A DNA stretch of 64,000 bases from Mya arenaria (taxonomy: Eukaryota; Mollusca; Bivalvia; Myida; Myidae). Positions 1 through 12,255 of this stretch are shown here, in pieces. The notes below the pieces were generated by a model that ran no database searches, was not told the origin of the DNA, and saw only the letters and a list, made by a program, of their open reading frames with translations. Within the stretch, counting starts at the first letter, position 1. Every line of letters starts with the position of its first letter. A program made the translations under genes and the position numbers. Location of the stretch: contig NC_069138.1 of NCBI RefSeq assembly GCF_026914265.1, positions 26,379,262-26,443,261 of the forward strand, in the 5' to 3' direction.

Positions 1-1154
1 AGTCTTGTGAATACTTTGATTTTGTTAAAAATTAAGAAATTTAAAACTATAACTTGCAAATTCCACATTTTTTGTTATAATTCATTCTATTTCAAGACTA
101 ATTGTAAATGTCACCATAACAGTAGCATTGACACCAGGTTTTGATATTTTAAACTTCTGAGCCTCCATTTGGAGGTTTTCTAAAAAAAACATGTAAGTTT
201 CTTGTACTTCCAAAGAATCTTATTTTTTTGGTAGTTTTAGCCCATTTCTAGAAAGAAATATACTTCATATCTTCCTTTTTACGCAAGCCTTGTCAAACAT
301 ACACTTTTCCCAAGTGTGAGAATCAATTTTACAATTTGTTGTTTAATAATAAAGAAATGATTCAGAAAATAGGTGCTTTCATATTTACCTTTCATGGCTT
401 ATGGCCCAATGATGCAAAAAAACACTTGGAAGGACTTTTTTTCAATGATTCAAATCAATTAAAATGCAAGATGCAATTACATAACATTATATACAAAAAT
501 AATGGAAGCATTCAAATAATTGAAAACAAAGATATTGACATACAAAATATAACGCTGGATATTGTTTGAACCTAAAACACAGGCATCATTCTTCCGGAAG
601 AACATAACAATATTCTTTTGAGATTACCTGGAATAAACACATGTTTCATGACAAAGGAAAATCTTGCAAAACATTACTTCAAAGTTTCTCGCCTTTACTT
701 GCAAAAACCTTTCAAGAAGCATATTTTCCTCTTAAGAAACTGCCGAGAGACAAGTCAAGTATGTTCCTGCAGACGTATTGTCTGGAAGTTGTGTCTCAAG
801 CCCCCTAGTAATACATAAACTGCAGTCCTGTCTAGACACTTAGCCACAAAAACATTTTAAATGATCCTAAGCATTGATTATGGGCTCAGTCAGACATAAC
901 ACTGGCTCAGTCTCCCACATTCACTTTCTTTTAAATTCTATGAACGTCAGACAAGATGGAGGTTTGTACATTGGCGTCATTTGAATGCCTTGAAAAGCAT
1001 TGCTCTCATCTCGCTCATAATTCCGGCTCCAAATCGTAACAAGTGTATTATCATTTGTGGGCAATATGTATATTTCATTATGAATGGTTCCGTAAATATT
1101 TGTTTCAAGTATTAATGTGGTAAATGAGTGTGCAAATGTTAATGCACGGATACA
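1..1154. other. Non-coding, no gene seen
   Basis: AT-rich sequence with only short open frames that lack family motifs, codon structure or good splice sites. Nothing here could be assigned. Confidence 0.5.
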
Positions 1155-1598
1155 TTAAAGGGGCTGGACACCAGATGCTCCAAAAATAGGCAAATGCATT
1201 ATTTTCACAAGACAATCATAGAATTGTCAATACGAGCTAGTACGAGGTCGCCAATCAGCCACTTGACATGAATAAAAGAGTATTTTGTTGCTGTCACCGC
1301 TGAGTTGACCTGAATTAGCGCATATTTATGGTTTATAGTGTATATATTTAGCATGTGAAGGTACTTGATTAGTTCAGATACATATACCGACGCTATTTTT
1401 AAATTAACTGGGCTTTGTGTGGTAAACAACCCCAGCAAATTTCAAACAGGAAAAATACGCAAAAACTTCATACGAGTTGTATGTGATGTGACACATCAGT
1501 AAGATTCAATGCGTTGTACACGATATCAATTTTATGGATTTTTTTGACAATTTTCTTTTTTTCTTGCAATTGTATCATCTGGTGTCTAGTCCCTTTAA
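1155..1598. mobile_element. TTAA-flanked MITE, 444 bp
   Basis: The ends are inverted copies: left TTAAAGGGGCTGGACACCAG, right (reverse complement) TTAAAGGGACTAGACACCAG, 21 of the first 23 bases matching. Both sides read TTAA, as expected of elements that insert into TTAA (piggyBac-type). No transposase frame is present, so it would be non-autonomous. I recognise the terminus as a repeat seen widely in bivalves; that is from memory. Confidence 0.72.
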
Positions 1599-2696
1599 GA
1601 CATAATTCTAATTTCTGCCTCTTGAGTTTAATAAGCAATACAATTGACATAGGCTTTTGATATAGAGTTTAAGAGAGCATCAGGGGAGTAGCTCGACTGG
1701 AAACCATTCGTGGCGGTCATAATCTACCAAAATTAAACAGTTTATTGTTCAACATATTTTTCAGTCCAATGAAAAGGCAGTATACTTCAAATTTGCTAAT
1801 GCATCAATTTCAGTAAATCAGCAGTCAACCATTTGTGATTTTAATCAGGAGAACCAGTAGATATAAACAGTGGCTGGCACACTTATAATAAGTGCATAGC
1901 TTACACAAATGTGGACCACTGAATAAATTGTTGTTATAATGAACTTGTAGTACTTACCCAAAATAATTGTTATGCATTTATTTTTGAAAGTATATACAAA
2001 TTACCTAGAAACACTCATTAATGGAACATGTCGTACATGTACAACAAAGTAAGGATAAAAGTGAATTTTTTTTGAAAAAGTAGGGTAAAATAGGTATATT
2101 AAGAGCAAAAAGGGGCTCTTTACTTACCTTTTTGGATGCAAATAAATGAGTACTATAACTATTCATCAATTGTGATGTACATGACATGACCTTTGCTTGA
2201 TAGAAACCAGTGCTTCATGAGTTTCAGCAAGAGGATGAGGAGATGAACCTGGAAATGGTGTCTCCAACTTGTCAACATGCACCACTCATTCTCATCATAG
2301 AACCCCTCTTGCAGCACTGAAGCCACCTACTGCATCAAACTAATCCTTCAAAATACTAAAAATGGCTTCTTATCAAAATCAAGATTTAGATTATCTCAAT
2401 TTATTCATTTAGTTTAAACTTTTCTATTATTTCTCAAACTATTTTTACAAAAAAAGTAGGGAAAGTAGGGCTTTTTCAAGAAAAAGTAGGGAAATATAGG
2501 AGCATTACAAAAAAGTAGGAAAAGAACGCCCACTTAAAAAAGCCATGGCATCTATGTTGGTTAATGCATATTTAGAATTCATACTCTTGTTGGCATTTCT
2601 CCTCATGATATTTGAATTCAATATACTTTATTAGTTTGCTTAGGCCTAAAAAAAAAATTGTTTGGTTAGGGTTACATCCTTAAAAAAAATAGGTAG
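1599..2696. other. Non-coding, no gene seen
   Basis: AT-rich sequence. Around 2060-2530 several short GTAGGGAAA/AAAAAGTAGGG phrases recur, probably an old repeat. The end of this stretch (2640-2696) belongs to a dispersed repeat with TAGGCCT and GGTTAGGGTTAC phrases that resumes after 3900 and recurs near 5258-5335 and 13690-13790. Confidence 0.45.
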
Positions 2697-3899
2697 CAGG
2701 GCTCTCGCGAGGGGGCGACTTGGGCGAAGTGGTCGCCTAAAATTCCCAGACTTCGCCCATTTGTATCATCAAAGCGACATTGACTTCGCCGAAAATTTTA
2801 GCACATTGTAAATCTGTCAATCAGCGAGTATTTGGCCAATGTCCCATTAGTCAAAACATCACAATAAGCCATTCATACAAATTGGTAATCTCCTAATCCG
2901 CCGTGTCATCCAATTACCAAAACATCGCCAGTAGGCGGAGCTATTGAAAGTTAACCAATCAGAATGTGCATTCAGAAGACTCTGATCAAATGATATAAGT
3001 TCGTTAAAATGAGATAGAATTGGAGACATAATTATGAAATATCGTGTCAAGCATTAATTTAAGTTAAAAAGTAATTAATATATGTATTGAATAAACAATG
3101 CAAGACATTTAAACATTGTTGCTTTTGAAGCAGACGGTCATAGCCATCTCCGGCCATCGGCAAGTAGGCGCTAAGAAAATCAATAACGTACATGACGTAT
3201 CACCAAATATTTGATTGGTTTTAGTGAAATGTTCATGATGAAAAATGATTTGTAAACACAAAAAATATTATTTTTTTGCTTTATGTAGAGTTTACTTACA
3301 GTAATTTTCTCCTGTCACAGTTACGTTGTCAAAAAAAAATCGGCGAGATCGCCATTTTGTCAAAACAATTTTCCGAGTTAATTTTTCAACTTCCCATTAT
3401 GTATTGGTAAAATTTTCATCAAGGACACTGATTTAAATGTCATTTGGTTCTTAAATGTCAGCATAATTAAAATTATTTAGCCAGAAACAAGTAAATAACA
3501 GCACAGCTGAATGTGACATTCGTACCCTATCCCGAACGTACCAAAACAAGATTCGTCCCCCTACTTTATTGACAGTTCATTTATGGGGTCATTATGATTA
3601 TTTCAAATCCTTAGATGTATTTTTTTGGTTCATTTTAGATGCTATTTGGAGATAAACTATGTGACATTGACAAATACACTTTTGCTGAGCCAAAAATGAT
3701 ACATTATTTTATGAACATTTTATATAGTTATAGCAATCAATTTGAATGTGAATATAAACTGAGGTGTGTGGTATGGCATAGTTTTTGTATCAGGTGTTAT
3801 AAAAAGTATCACTTCTCCCTAAAGTCTCCCCACTTCTCCCTAAATTGACTGAAGGGAGAAGTCACTTCTCCATAAATTTTCAGCCTAGTGAGAGCCCTG
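2697..3899. mobile_element. Non-autonomous hAT-like element, about 1.2 kb
   Basis: Terminal inverted repeats CAGGGCTCTCGCGAGG (left) and CAGGGCTCTCACTAGG (reverse complement of the right end) match at 14 of 16 bases and begin with CAGGG, a common hAT terminus. No transposase is visible in any frame. The flanks are G/T-rich and partly alike (ATAGGTAG versus GGTAGGGT), so an exact 8-bp target duplication cannot be fixed. It interrupts an older repeat whose halves lie on both sides. Confidence 0.65.
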
Positions 3900-3963
3900 G
3901 GTAGGGTAGGTAGGCTTTTTATTTTTTTTTTTTATTAGGTTTTATTTAAGAATATAGAGGATA

Positions 3964-4110
3964 TTTGTTTATTTCAGTGTAAGATCGTATTTTATTTCAC
4001 GAGTGTCATAGAAAAACATATTTTCACGAGTGGCGAAGCCACGAGTGAAAATGTAGTTTTTTTATGATCACGAGTGAAATTAAATACGATCTTACACTGA
4101 AATAAACAAA
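3964..4110. mobile_element. Palindromic hairpin element (foldback MITE)
   Basis: Arms 3964-4009 and 4065-4110 are inverted copies over about 46 bases with few mismatches, starting TTTGTTTATTTCAGTGTAAG. The centre (about 4020-4051, CACGAGTGGC...GCCACGAGTG) is itself nearly palindromic, so the whole 147 bp can fold into one long hairpin. It is too short to encode a protein. Confidence 0.65.
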
Positions 4111-4687
4111 TTTTCTGTTTCTTTTATGCTTATTTTTGGAGTTTTATTTGTTTTTTTATTTATTTCTGAATTACCCCCTTTTTTTGAAAAGGGTGGGCTT
4201 TACGCCGCTACCCGTGGGGCGCCCCTTATGCATAATTATAGCTGTCAACTTTTCTACTTTCGGTTTGCTGAGAAATAGTTCTCTGCTATTCATACTTATA
4301 GCTTAATATTCGCTCATTTTTTATTGCAAAGCTTTATGAACAGTAAGAAATTAAGTATTATTAGTGCACAAAGGTTCCAAAAAAATATGAAAACACTTTT
4401 TATTTTAACCAAATTACTACGCCGCTATTTAAAGAATGAAAATTTGGAAGGTCAAATGTGTTAACAAAACAAATGTTGATACTCACTGGATTTTAACCAT
4501 TCTTCTTAGTTTAAGACTGCATATACGCGTGTTTTTATAGTAAGTTAATATTCAGTCATCTTACTGTCAGAGACCAGTCTGTTTCTCTATAAAATGTTTG
4601 TTTTCCAGAAGAGTAAATGCCACGCTAGTTTGTTGACACATTTTGAGATGTGGGTGGGGTAAAAAATATCGGATCTATCTGTAAATT

Positions 4688-5160
4688 GTTGTGTGAATTC
4701 TCCAGGAAGCTCATTTTACGTACTACAACGGTTAACAGTTCAAAATACATTTGAACGATGCTATAAAATTTTATTTATGTTCGAACAGTTGTTTTTGTCT
4801 GTAATTTGTTTGGAATGAAAGCAAATGTTCGAACATTCAGCTTCAAAGATCAGTAAAATGTTTGATAAACGGGATAACCGGGAATAAACGGTAAGTTGTT
4901 AATTTCCAATTATATATTTATTTAAATTTATAAAATATTTCTTTATTTTTTTAACATGTTTTGACATAATTTACTGAAGTCCAGTGTTCTGTTTTGACCA
5001 AGGGAAGTACATGTAACAACAAAGGATTTTAAAAGTAGTTCTGAAAATTAATATTTTCACTCCTTATTTTGCAGTGAAAATATCAAATTGATATTTTCAC
5101 TGTTGTTATTTCACTGTTAAAACCCCATATTTCATCGTAAAGCATGAAAGAAATAATTTT
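4688..5160 (+). repeat. Dispersed repeat, copy 1 of 2
   Basis: This block is diverged but collinear with 40917-41390 in the same orientation. Shared landmarks in order: TTATTTATGTTCGA, GTCTGTAATTTGTTTGG, GAACATTCAGCTTCAA, AACGGGATAACC, TTATTTTGCAGTGAAAATAT, TGTTGTTATTTCACTG and AAGCATGAAAGAAATAAT. No protein frame survives. It is followed by a T-rich run and a short GGTAGGGTCGG repeat (5258-5335) found also near 13690-13790. Confidence 0.7.
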
Positions 5161-5567
5161 CATCATTGGAGAATGGTTTTAAAGCTATATTCTGTACAAG
5201 CATTTAAGGTTTTTTTTTTTTTTTTTTTAGTTTTTCATTTTTTTTTTCAAACTGACTATAAAAACGGTAGGGTCGGCGCCTATTCAGTAGGTAGGGTCGG
5301 GTAACCCGAACCAAATGTATTTTTTTTTTAGGCCTTATTTATCAAGTTTCAATGCTCATGATTTATGTATTACTCTCTGAATAAATGCTGGGTAAACCAA
5401 AGGCTTATTCATAAGGATGCATTTGCCAAAATGTATTTTTATGTGACATGCGTCGCATTAACTAATTAACTTGAACCATTGCATAATTATTACATGTTTG
5501 TGCATGAACACTTTCTCGAATTACCCAGAGGCACAAGCCATGGATAAATATTTAGAGGACATCACCT

Positions 5568-5935
5568 TTCAGCTGCTCTCTCGCAGTTTTGACAACTTTT
5601 ATATTTTTGTCTTGAAATGAGCCAATATTTAGTAAATGTGTGGAAACCAGTTATAATCAAAACTTAAACTGACAAAAAATCAGATTGCAGTTTTACATAT
5701 TTACGTTAATGTAATGTTTTGAGCGTTTCTTACACTTCATATAATAAAATAAGTTTTTCTGCATTAATTTAAACATCAATTTGTGACGTAAACAAAGGAT
5801 GAAATCCTGCGATGTGATTTTTTTCCAGCATTCTTATATCACTGGTTTCCTGACATTCAAAGCAAAACTGGCTCCTTCAAAAAATAAAAATAAAGAAATT
5901 GTCAAAACAGTCAATCTGTGAGAGTGCAGCTTTTA
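5568..5935. mobile_element. AAGCTGCACTCTCACAG-family MITE, diverged copy
   Basis: The left end CAGCTGCTCTCTCGCAG and right end CTGTGAGAGTGCAGCTTTTAA are inverted relatives of the ends at 24221-24525 and 42836-43026. Shared internal phrases include TGTCTTGAAATGAGCCAATA, GACAAAAAATCAGAT and GTCAAAACAGTCAATCTG. This copy is longer (about 370 bp) and more diverged than the other two. Confidence 0.65.
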
Positions 5936-8900
5936 AGACTTGAAAGATGGTTTGCATTTCGAAACCACACTATCGCCGCATTGAATTCACTATGATATAA
6001 ACAATTCCTGGACAATATCTATACTATATGAAAAGGAAGAGAACATTTATAAATGTACTTGAACTTGTCTCAACCAAGCAAAATTTTTCACCGACTTAAA
6101 TGTCATTTATCATTGAAGTAATAGTACAATTTAATACATTAGAATATTTTGCGAGGTCAAACCCACGTATTTCTCATCTTTCCTTCAGTTTCAGACAGCG
6201 AAAACAACTTAAACCGCACCTCAAGTCAATACACCGTCTAGCCATGCAGTCAATTTACTCCAAAGTGTTTTATGTGGACGTCTCGCTAAAGGAGACTGTA
6301 TGGATGTATTTTTTAAGTCAGCAAAAGTGGGGCATATCGGGTTGAACAAACTGCAAGATCTGAAATTTCTGTCTGTCCTTGGAAGTACTGCAACTTAAAT
6401 TCCAATAATGCACAAGCTAATAACAGATGAAAATAATACATGAAAACAGCAATAACTTAACCATTTATTCATCACTACAAAGTGGGAAGTTATCTATTTT
6501 TGGTCAAAAGAGTCATATACTTTGACTTAAATATTTAAAAAAAAACAACTTTAGAGTTTAGTAACATTTCTAGTTCAGTCGATTTCTGTAGCAGTTTTTA
6601 ATTATTTTACTTTTATAGGGGGGGGGATGCATTTAAATGGTCTACATATACTTTCAGGGGCATAGCTAGCCCCCTATTCATTTGGATTCATAATTGTGCT
6701 AGGGGGATTTCGGGGGGCATGCCCCCTCGGAATATTTTAAAAACCATGATGCATTCTTGGCGTTCTCATTTGCTTATTTAGTACTGGAAAATGGACAGTT
6801 TAAGGTTCATGTATGATCATGTACTCAAGTACGCATACTGCAACTTTGGCCGATTTTTTGGTCAGAATCATGTGGACTCAGCCGCGTACTCGCATTGGTA
6901 AGCGCCCAACATTTTTATATCAAAATCGGATAAAAAAAGTATTGCACCATATCGTACACAAATTGTTATTTTTTTCTTGGTGACGCAATAAATTGAACAC
7001 AGAAAATCATTCGGTCACATGTTTGAAAAAAAGAAAATACCGTTTTCAATGATTACCAGACAACTAATCTTTTTTTACAAATATACATGTATATCAATAC
7101 AGTCTACCGTTTTAGTCATACTCACCGAAGAGTTGAGAAATATTTCTACCAGATTCAACCAATTACGTATTTGCCAGATTTAATAAAGTTGTGTTGCCTT
7201 GTGGGGTTTCGCGGGTCTTTGGAGTTACGCGGGCCTTGGAGTTGATGACGTAACCGCATGAGCCATGCAAAGCACGATTTAGTAATTTCGTCCCTGAGTT
7301 ATTGCGTATCATCTTATTTTCGGTAAATTTTATACCATTACTTCGTAACATACTGTTGACACTTTGTACCTTACCGATCGATCAAAAGTTTTTAAGTCGT
7401 ACCGTATGTACATGCTTATTTACATATAATAATAATGTGTTAATTGAGCGTGTACATGTACATGGTACGAAATATGACAATAAGTTGATTGGTCGGTCGG
7501 ATACAAGGTGACCAACGATGAGTTATGGAGAATCACGGACCCTGGTTTATAGGGTCCGTGGAAGAATTGAAATCTATTTTATTACTCGCATAACGTGTTT
7601 CAAAGTATATTCTCTCATACATCGGTGTGTTTTATTACATAAAAGTTTTTGTCACGCATCTGTTTTAATTGTTAAGACGATGTTGTCATACATGAGTGTA
7701 TGTTTATTCGTTTTTGTCTAGAAATAATTATCAATTAATATATTATTTGACATAACTCTTTCTAAATTCTTAGAGATTGAAAAAAATGTCTTCATAAGTT
7801 TTGTTTAATTTGTAAAAAAATACAGCATTGTACCGCCAATCATTAGTGAAATCATATATCGTCTAATTTACCAAAGGCATCTATTCGGACTCATTTTTTA
7901 GAGAATTCTGAGAGGTCGGTGGGGGTTACCCCCAAACACATCTGCCAACAATTCTCTAACCAAATATAATGTAAAAAAAAAGTTACGCACCCCTCTACGT
8001 CAATTGCTGGATTCGCCCCTGTCAATGCACATATGAATGAAATGAAAATGAGGCCAGAAAAACTGTTCCTCTTGCATGAGTAGTGGTTTGGCAAGTATTT
8101 CTAAAGACGTGAGCAATTCGTTGTGCATTCCTGATTATTTGTGCATTCCTGCTAAGTTGTGGTATTTGTTCAGTTTTCTTTCGGTCCTGTAAATGAAAGC
8201 CACTAATAGCCACGAAGAACTGCTATATAATATTAAGTACTATTAAGACCTACTAAGAGGGACGAAGATGAAACGTTCTAATGTAATGAAATACATGATT
8301 AAGTATTGAACATTCAGAAGAAATCTGATTTCAAATTGTTGCATTTATTTGTGTATTATAGAAACATGTTCATAAGCAAATATTCTTGGATGACAGGTTT
8401 GCATATCAGATTGTTCATAGAAAATGGGGTCTCGGTAAATGTATAATTATATTGATATACCTGTATGATAACAATGCATGTATACATTTACTTAAATACG
8501 TGCATGATACATGGTTTTATCATTTTATTTACATTTCTTCGTTCTATATACGAGAGTATATACGTTTTAGTGCAATCTATATTTACATAGAATCATTTCT
8601 TGGTTATATCTTAAATTAACACGATGTTTAGCAAAAAAGAGCCTAAACCACGAAAGCGAAAATCTGACTTCATGAAACTCTTTAAAGTAACAATTGTTAA
8701 TGTTAAACACTACACAGTGAAGTCACGATTAAAAATATTTTAGTCTGAACTTTTAACTTGTTTGTAAAATGTATTAATATTAAATAGTTGCTTCCAACTC
8801 TAAAAAAAACGGTTCTTATTAGCTTTCTATATAAGTATAGTTCTTCGTAGCTCTTTGCGGCATTTAGCAGGAACTGTTTTCTTAGACTAAAATAATTGGG

Positions 8901-9014
8901 ACCACTAATATTATAGTGACAGAATAGAACAGAATATTTATTTAACTGAAGTATATATAGCTCATCGTTTTTACTACAAAACAGGCAGAACAGTAATATC
9001 AAATACACATACTT
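5936..9014. other. Non-coding, no gene seen
   Basis: Short open frames occur but none shows a family motif or exon signals. There are repeat-like scraps: a gene-poor GGGGGG/GGGGGCATGCCCCCTCGG stretch at 6620-6730, a short perfect hairpin CACGGACCCT...AGGGTCCGTG near 7534-7560, and a degenerate repeat end at about 7890-8030. Confidence 0.4.
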
Positions 9015-9245
9015 ATCAGGAGGCAGCTCCAGGATTTGGCGTTTTAGAGGGGGCGAAACTTATGGGCGTAAGCTTTAAACTTGCGGCACTCACTCAAAAC
9101 CGATACTTATTTGGCTTAATGTATTGGCAAGGGGCTGGGAGTACTCTCCCATGAAATTTTTAACAATTTCTAGTCCGAAATGGTGCATTTTGGGCGTATT
9201 TTATTACCATTTTCTTCGATATTGAGATCAAAAGTAAACTTCGAC
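9015..9245 (+). repeat. Dispersed repeat, copy 1 of 2
   Basis: The stretch around 9165-9240 (TAGTCCGAAATGGTGCATTT, GGGCGTAT/GAGCGTTT, TATTACC, AAAAGTAAA, TTCG) is repeated at about 50730-50800 in the same orientation. It looks like the decayed end of a transposable element. No coding content. Confidence 0.5.
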
Positions 9246-9677
9246 AGTTTTTTCTGGACCATCTAGTGCATATAATTTATTTCATTTCAATTCTCACGTT
9301 GTTTTTTGCACTACTAAAACATGAACCATTTTTTACATATCAAATTCAGAAGAAAAAAAATGGAATTAAGAGCTACGAAGTGCCTTTGATGGCGGTGGTG
9401 GTTTTGGTGCTGAGGTGTGGGTGATTATAACTACCGGAACACCGACTAAATAACTGCAGGGACCCTGGATCGATTATCGGAAAAGTATCAGTAACTGATC
9501 ATAGCGATTTCGGGTTTGGACTAATACAGTGAAATATGCCAGGATCGCTAGCCAAGCCCTCGGGATAGGTATTGACGGGGTTAAAGTATACCTTATATTA
9601 AATTTGGTAATAAATGACCTTTGGATATTAAACATTTTAGATATCTGTGGTTGATTGCAAAATTTACTGAACAATAT

Positions 9678-9800
9678 ACAGTCGAAACCCGCTGGCTCGA
9701 TATCACAAGGACTGGTTAAAATACTACCTTTACATCTAGTTCAAGCCAACGAGGAAATCGAGCCAACCGATATCGAACTTATGGGTTTCTACCGTACAGT
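9678..9800. mobile_element. Short inverted-repeat element (mariner-like MITE remnant)
   Basis: ACAGTCGAAACCCGCTGGCTCGATATC at the left faces GATATCGAACTTATGGGTTTCTACCGTACAGT at the right in inverted orientation, with GAGCCAACCGATATCG near the right end. This pattern of ACAGTCGAAACC ends is one I associate with Tc1/mariner-type MITEs in marine animals. Diverged and too short to code. Confidence 0.4.
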
Positions 9801-9940
9801 AATGCTGTTGTTTTCACTTATACTTCATTGATCACTGTGAAAAAAATCGTGTTTTCATTTGGTGCTATTTACATGATGATTGTTTTCTTTAATTTGTGTG
9901 ATGTTTTTTTAAAATTAATAATGGGATTATTTTTTCTTTA

Positions 9941-9973
9941 TGTGTGCGTGCGTGCGTGCGTGCGTGCGTGCGT
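9941..9973. repeat. GTGC tetranucleotide microsatellite
   Basis: About eight tandem GTGC units. An open frame runs through it from 9828 to 10337 but is not supported as a gene. Confidence 0.85.
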
Positions 9974-11071
9974 TCAAGATCGTGTACGTGCGAGTAAGCG
10001 TGTGTGCGTGGAGAGGAATAACGCATTTTTTCGGAGAAACGGGATTCTGTACCAAACCGACCTATATCAGGATTTGACACTATTGCAGAAAATCTCAAAT
10101 GTAAAATGTAAAAATCTAACATGTTCACTCCAAAAATGCACATTTTTAAAACGAAATGATACGCCTAAGTTCTTTCCCTTGATTTACTGTGCAGGATTTC
10201 GTAAAGCAGAACTGATGAAGTTTTTAAACGCATCTCGTTTGATATGTGATATCACCAAGGTCACGTATATTGCTTTAAATGGAGAACTCAGGATGTGTAC
10301 ATTACTTACTGACTTAGAAAGCTCAAACTCAAATTAAAAAGTTTGTTAAAAAATCAAAATAAGTTAGTTAGCTATTTCAATAATACTAGTACAATCAACA
10401 TTTTATATGAGATGCTGCTTGTTTTCTATACACTGTGATTTAAAAGGTTACGAAACTTCTTTAGGGTACGAAACCCAAATCACGACCTTCCCGTGTAAAA
10501 ATGTAAAACGCGCGCAAATGGGGAAGCTATTATAATTGTTATAGAAATATACGTGAAGATTTGTAAATTAAAATTTTCAATTAATATGAATGTAAATAAT
10601 TTAAAATATGATTTATTTTCATTATGATAATTCACAAAGCAGTATTCTAAATAAATTTCATTTTATTTTTATGAATGTGAAATTCTCCCTCTCTTAAAGG
10701 TCAAGGTTAGATGTAGCTGTCATAAAGTAGAACGTTCAATCTGGGACCAAAACATTAAGCAAGAGGCATTTTTATTTGCTTTAAACACTAGCTGGTAAGT
10801 TCTGATTTGGAATCAAGAATGTCTTTATTGCTTTACCGTATGCCTCCGAATATTATTTTCGCACAGCTTGGCGATCGAAGTATACTTTAAGTTTTGTCCG
10901 AATATTTTGTATCCGAAATTATATAAAACTAATTAGAAAAATCTGTTAGTTCGACAATCTTAAATATGATATTTCGACCAGTATCAGATCGATATCTGCA
11001 AACTGATGTTGGACTGTGAAAAGTTTTCAGACATGGGTTAAGCATTTAATGCCTTACGGGTGGGCCCAGGG

Positions 11072-11686
11072 CTAGTCCAAATTAATTGTACGTTGACGGA
11101 TTTTTTTATGATTTTTGATATGGCAAATCCTTCACATACAAATTGTTCTGTACGAAAAGTGGGTAGTTATTCTGATCGGGATTCTGGGTTAAAGCATATA
11201 TCCAATAAATAATTATGAGTTTGATGGGTTTTTCTTCATTTCATTCTGTCAACATAACGATATATACATGAAGGGCATCTGCAAGGCTTTATTTTACAAT
11301 TTTAAAACTTGGAACATTTCCGCCATGGCCAAGTTGTAAGGGTTGTATCTACGAGGTCTATCGCTAAGCTTGTTGGAGGTGGCCCAGTTATTACGATTGG
11401 GTTGAGTTGTTCTGCTTGGCATAATTGTTGTCTGTGTCAGTCAACTTTCATTTAATTGAAAAGGTAAATAATGTGTTTTAATGCATAAAATGCTTGTTTT
11501 GTGCAAAATAACTTTTCACTTACATGGTAAAATATGAATACAAACCTTTATTATCCATTTCAACCATAAAATACTTCACTTAATACAATTTCAATATTTT
11601 TCAAACATCCCCGGTTTTTGCACAAATCCGTTTAGACGTTAGGAATTGGAAGAATCCCGTATAACACGTCTATTATTTTAGACTAG
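11072..11686 (+). mobile_element. hAT-like element with 8-bp target duplication, 615 bp
   Basis: The element starts CTAGTCCAAATTAAT and ends ATTATTTTAGACTAG (inverted, 12 of 15). It is flanked directly by GCCCAGGG on both sides (11064-11071 and 11687-11694), a perfect 8-bp duplication typical of hAT elements. A second copy in opposite orientation lies at 36123-36814. Shared internal landmarks include AACATAACGATATATACATGAAGGG, TGGCATAATTGTTGTCTGTG and a splice-donor-like AAAGGTAAAT. The reading frame that is open in the other copy is interrupted here by a stop after about 23 codons. Confidence 0.75.
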
Positions 11687-12255
11687 GCCCAGGGCTTGTA
11701 GTTGAAGACTTGTAGAGCACTATGGGTCTGAGAGACATGTGGAAAGTCCGTATGAAATGCCATATGAAATGACAAGCAACAAATTGGCAGTATACAGTCT
11801 GCCGATATATGCAATAGCAAGCCCATTTGGTTTTCGAAGCCATTCAAGTACTGGCACATGACAGCCCTATAAAAAAAAAGAAGTAAGGCCGTACAGGGCC
11901 TGTAAGCATATTTGCATAGCAAACAGAAACCCTGAGACATGCCCACCTCTACCGGCCCCACACAAGTTCCATTATAAAGAAGACCATTTCTGAAAGCTGT
12001 GTAACACAGGCTTATTCAGTGCTCCTGTGTTGGTGTTTTTTTAATTGTGCAAGCCTCAACAGCATGTCATGTGATTCTCAGCATCTGCAGAATGGTTAGT
12101 TTTGATCTGACGCGGAAAAAAAAATACAGTGAAGCAATGAATGTTTTTATTTTAAACATACAGTTTACGTAAATAAAGTGATAGTCATTGTTGAGTGTTC
12201 TTTCATTTTAGGTACACAATGATTTATTGAGGTACATTGTAAGCAATCTGATATC

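Noticed and set aside
9828..10337. 169-codon open frame on the plus strand
   Set aside because: It runs through a GTGC microsatellite, starts at a non-ATG codon, and shows no domain or exon signals; likely chance.
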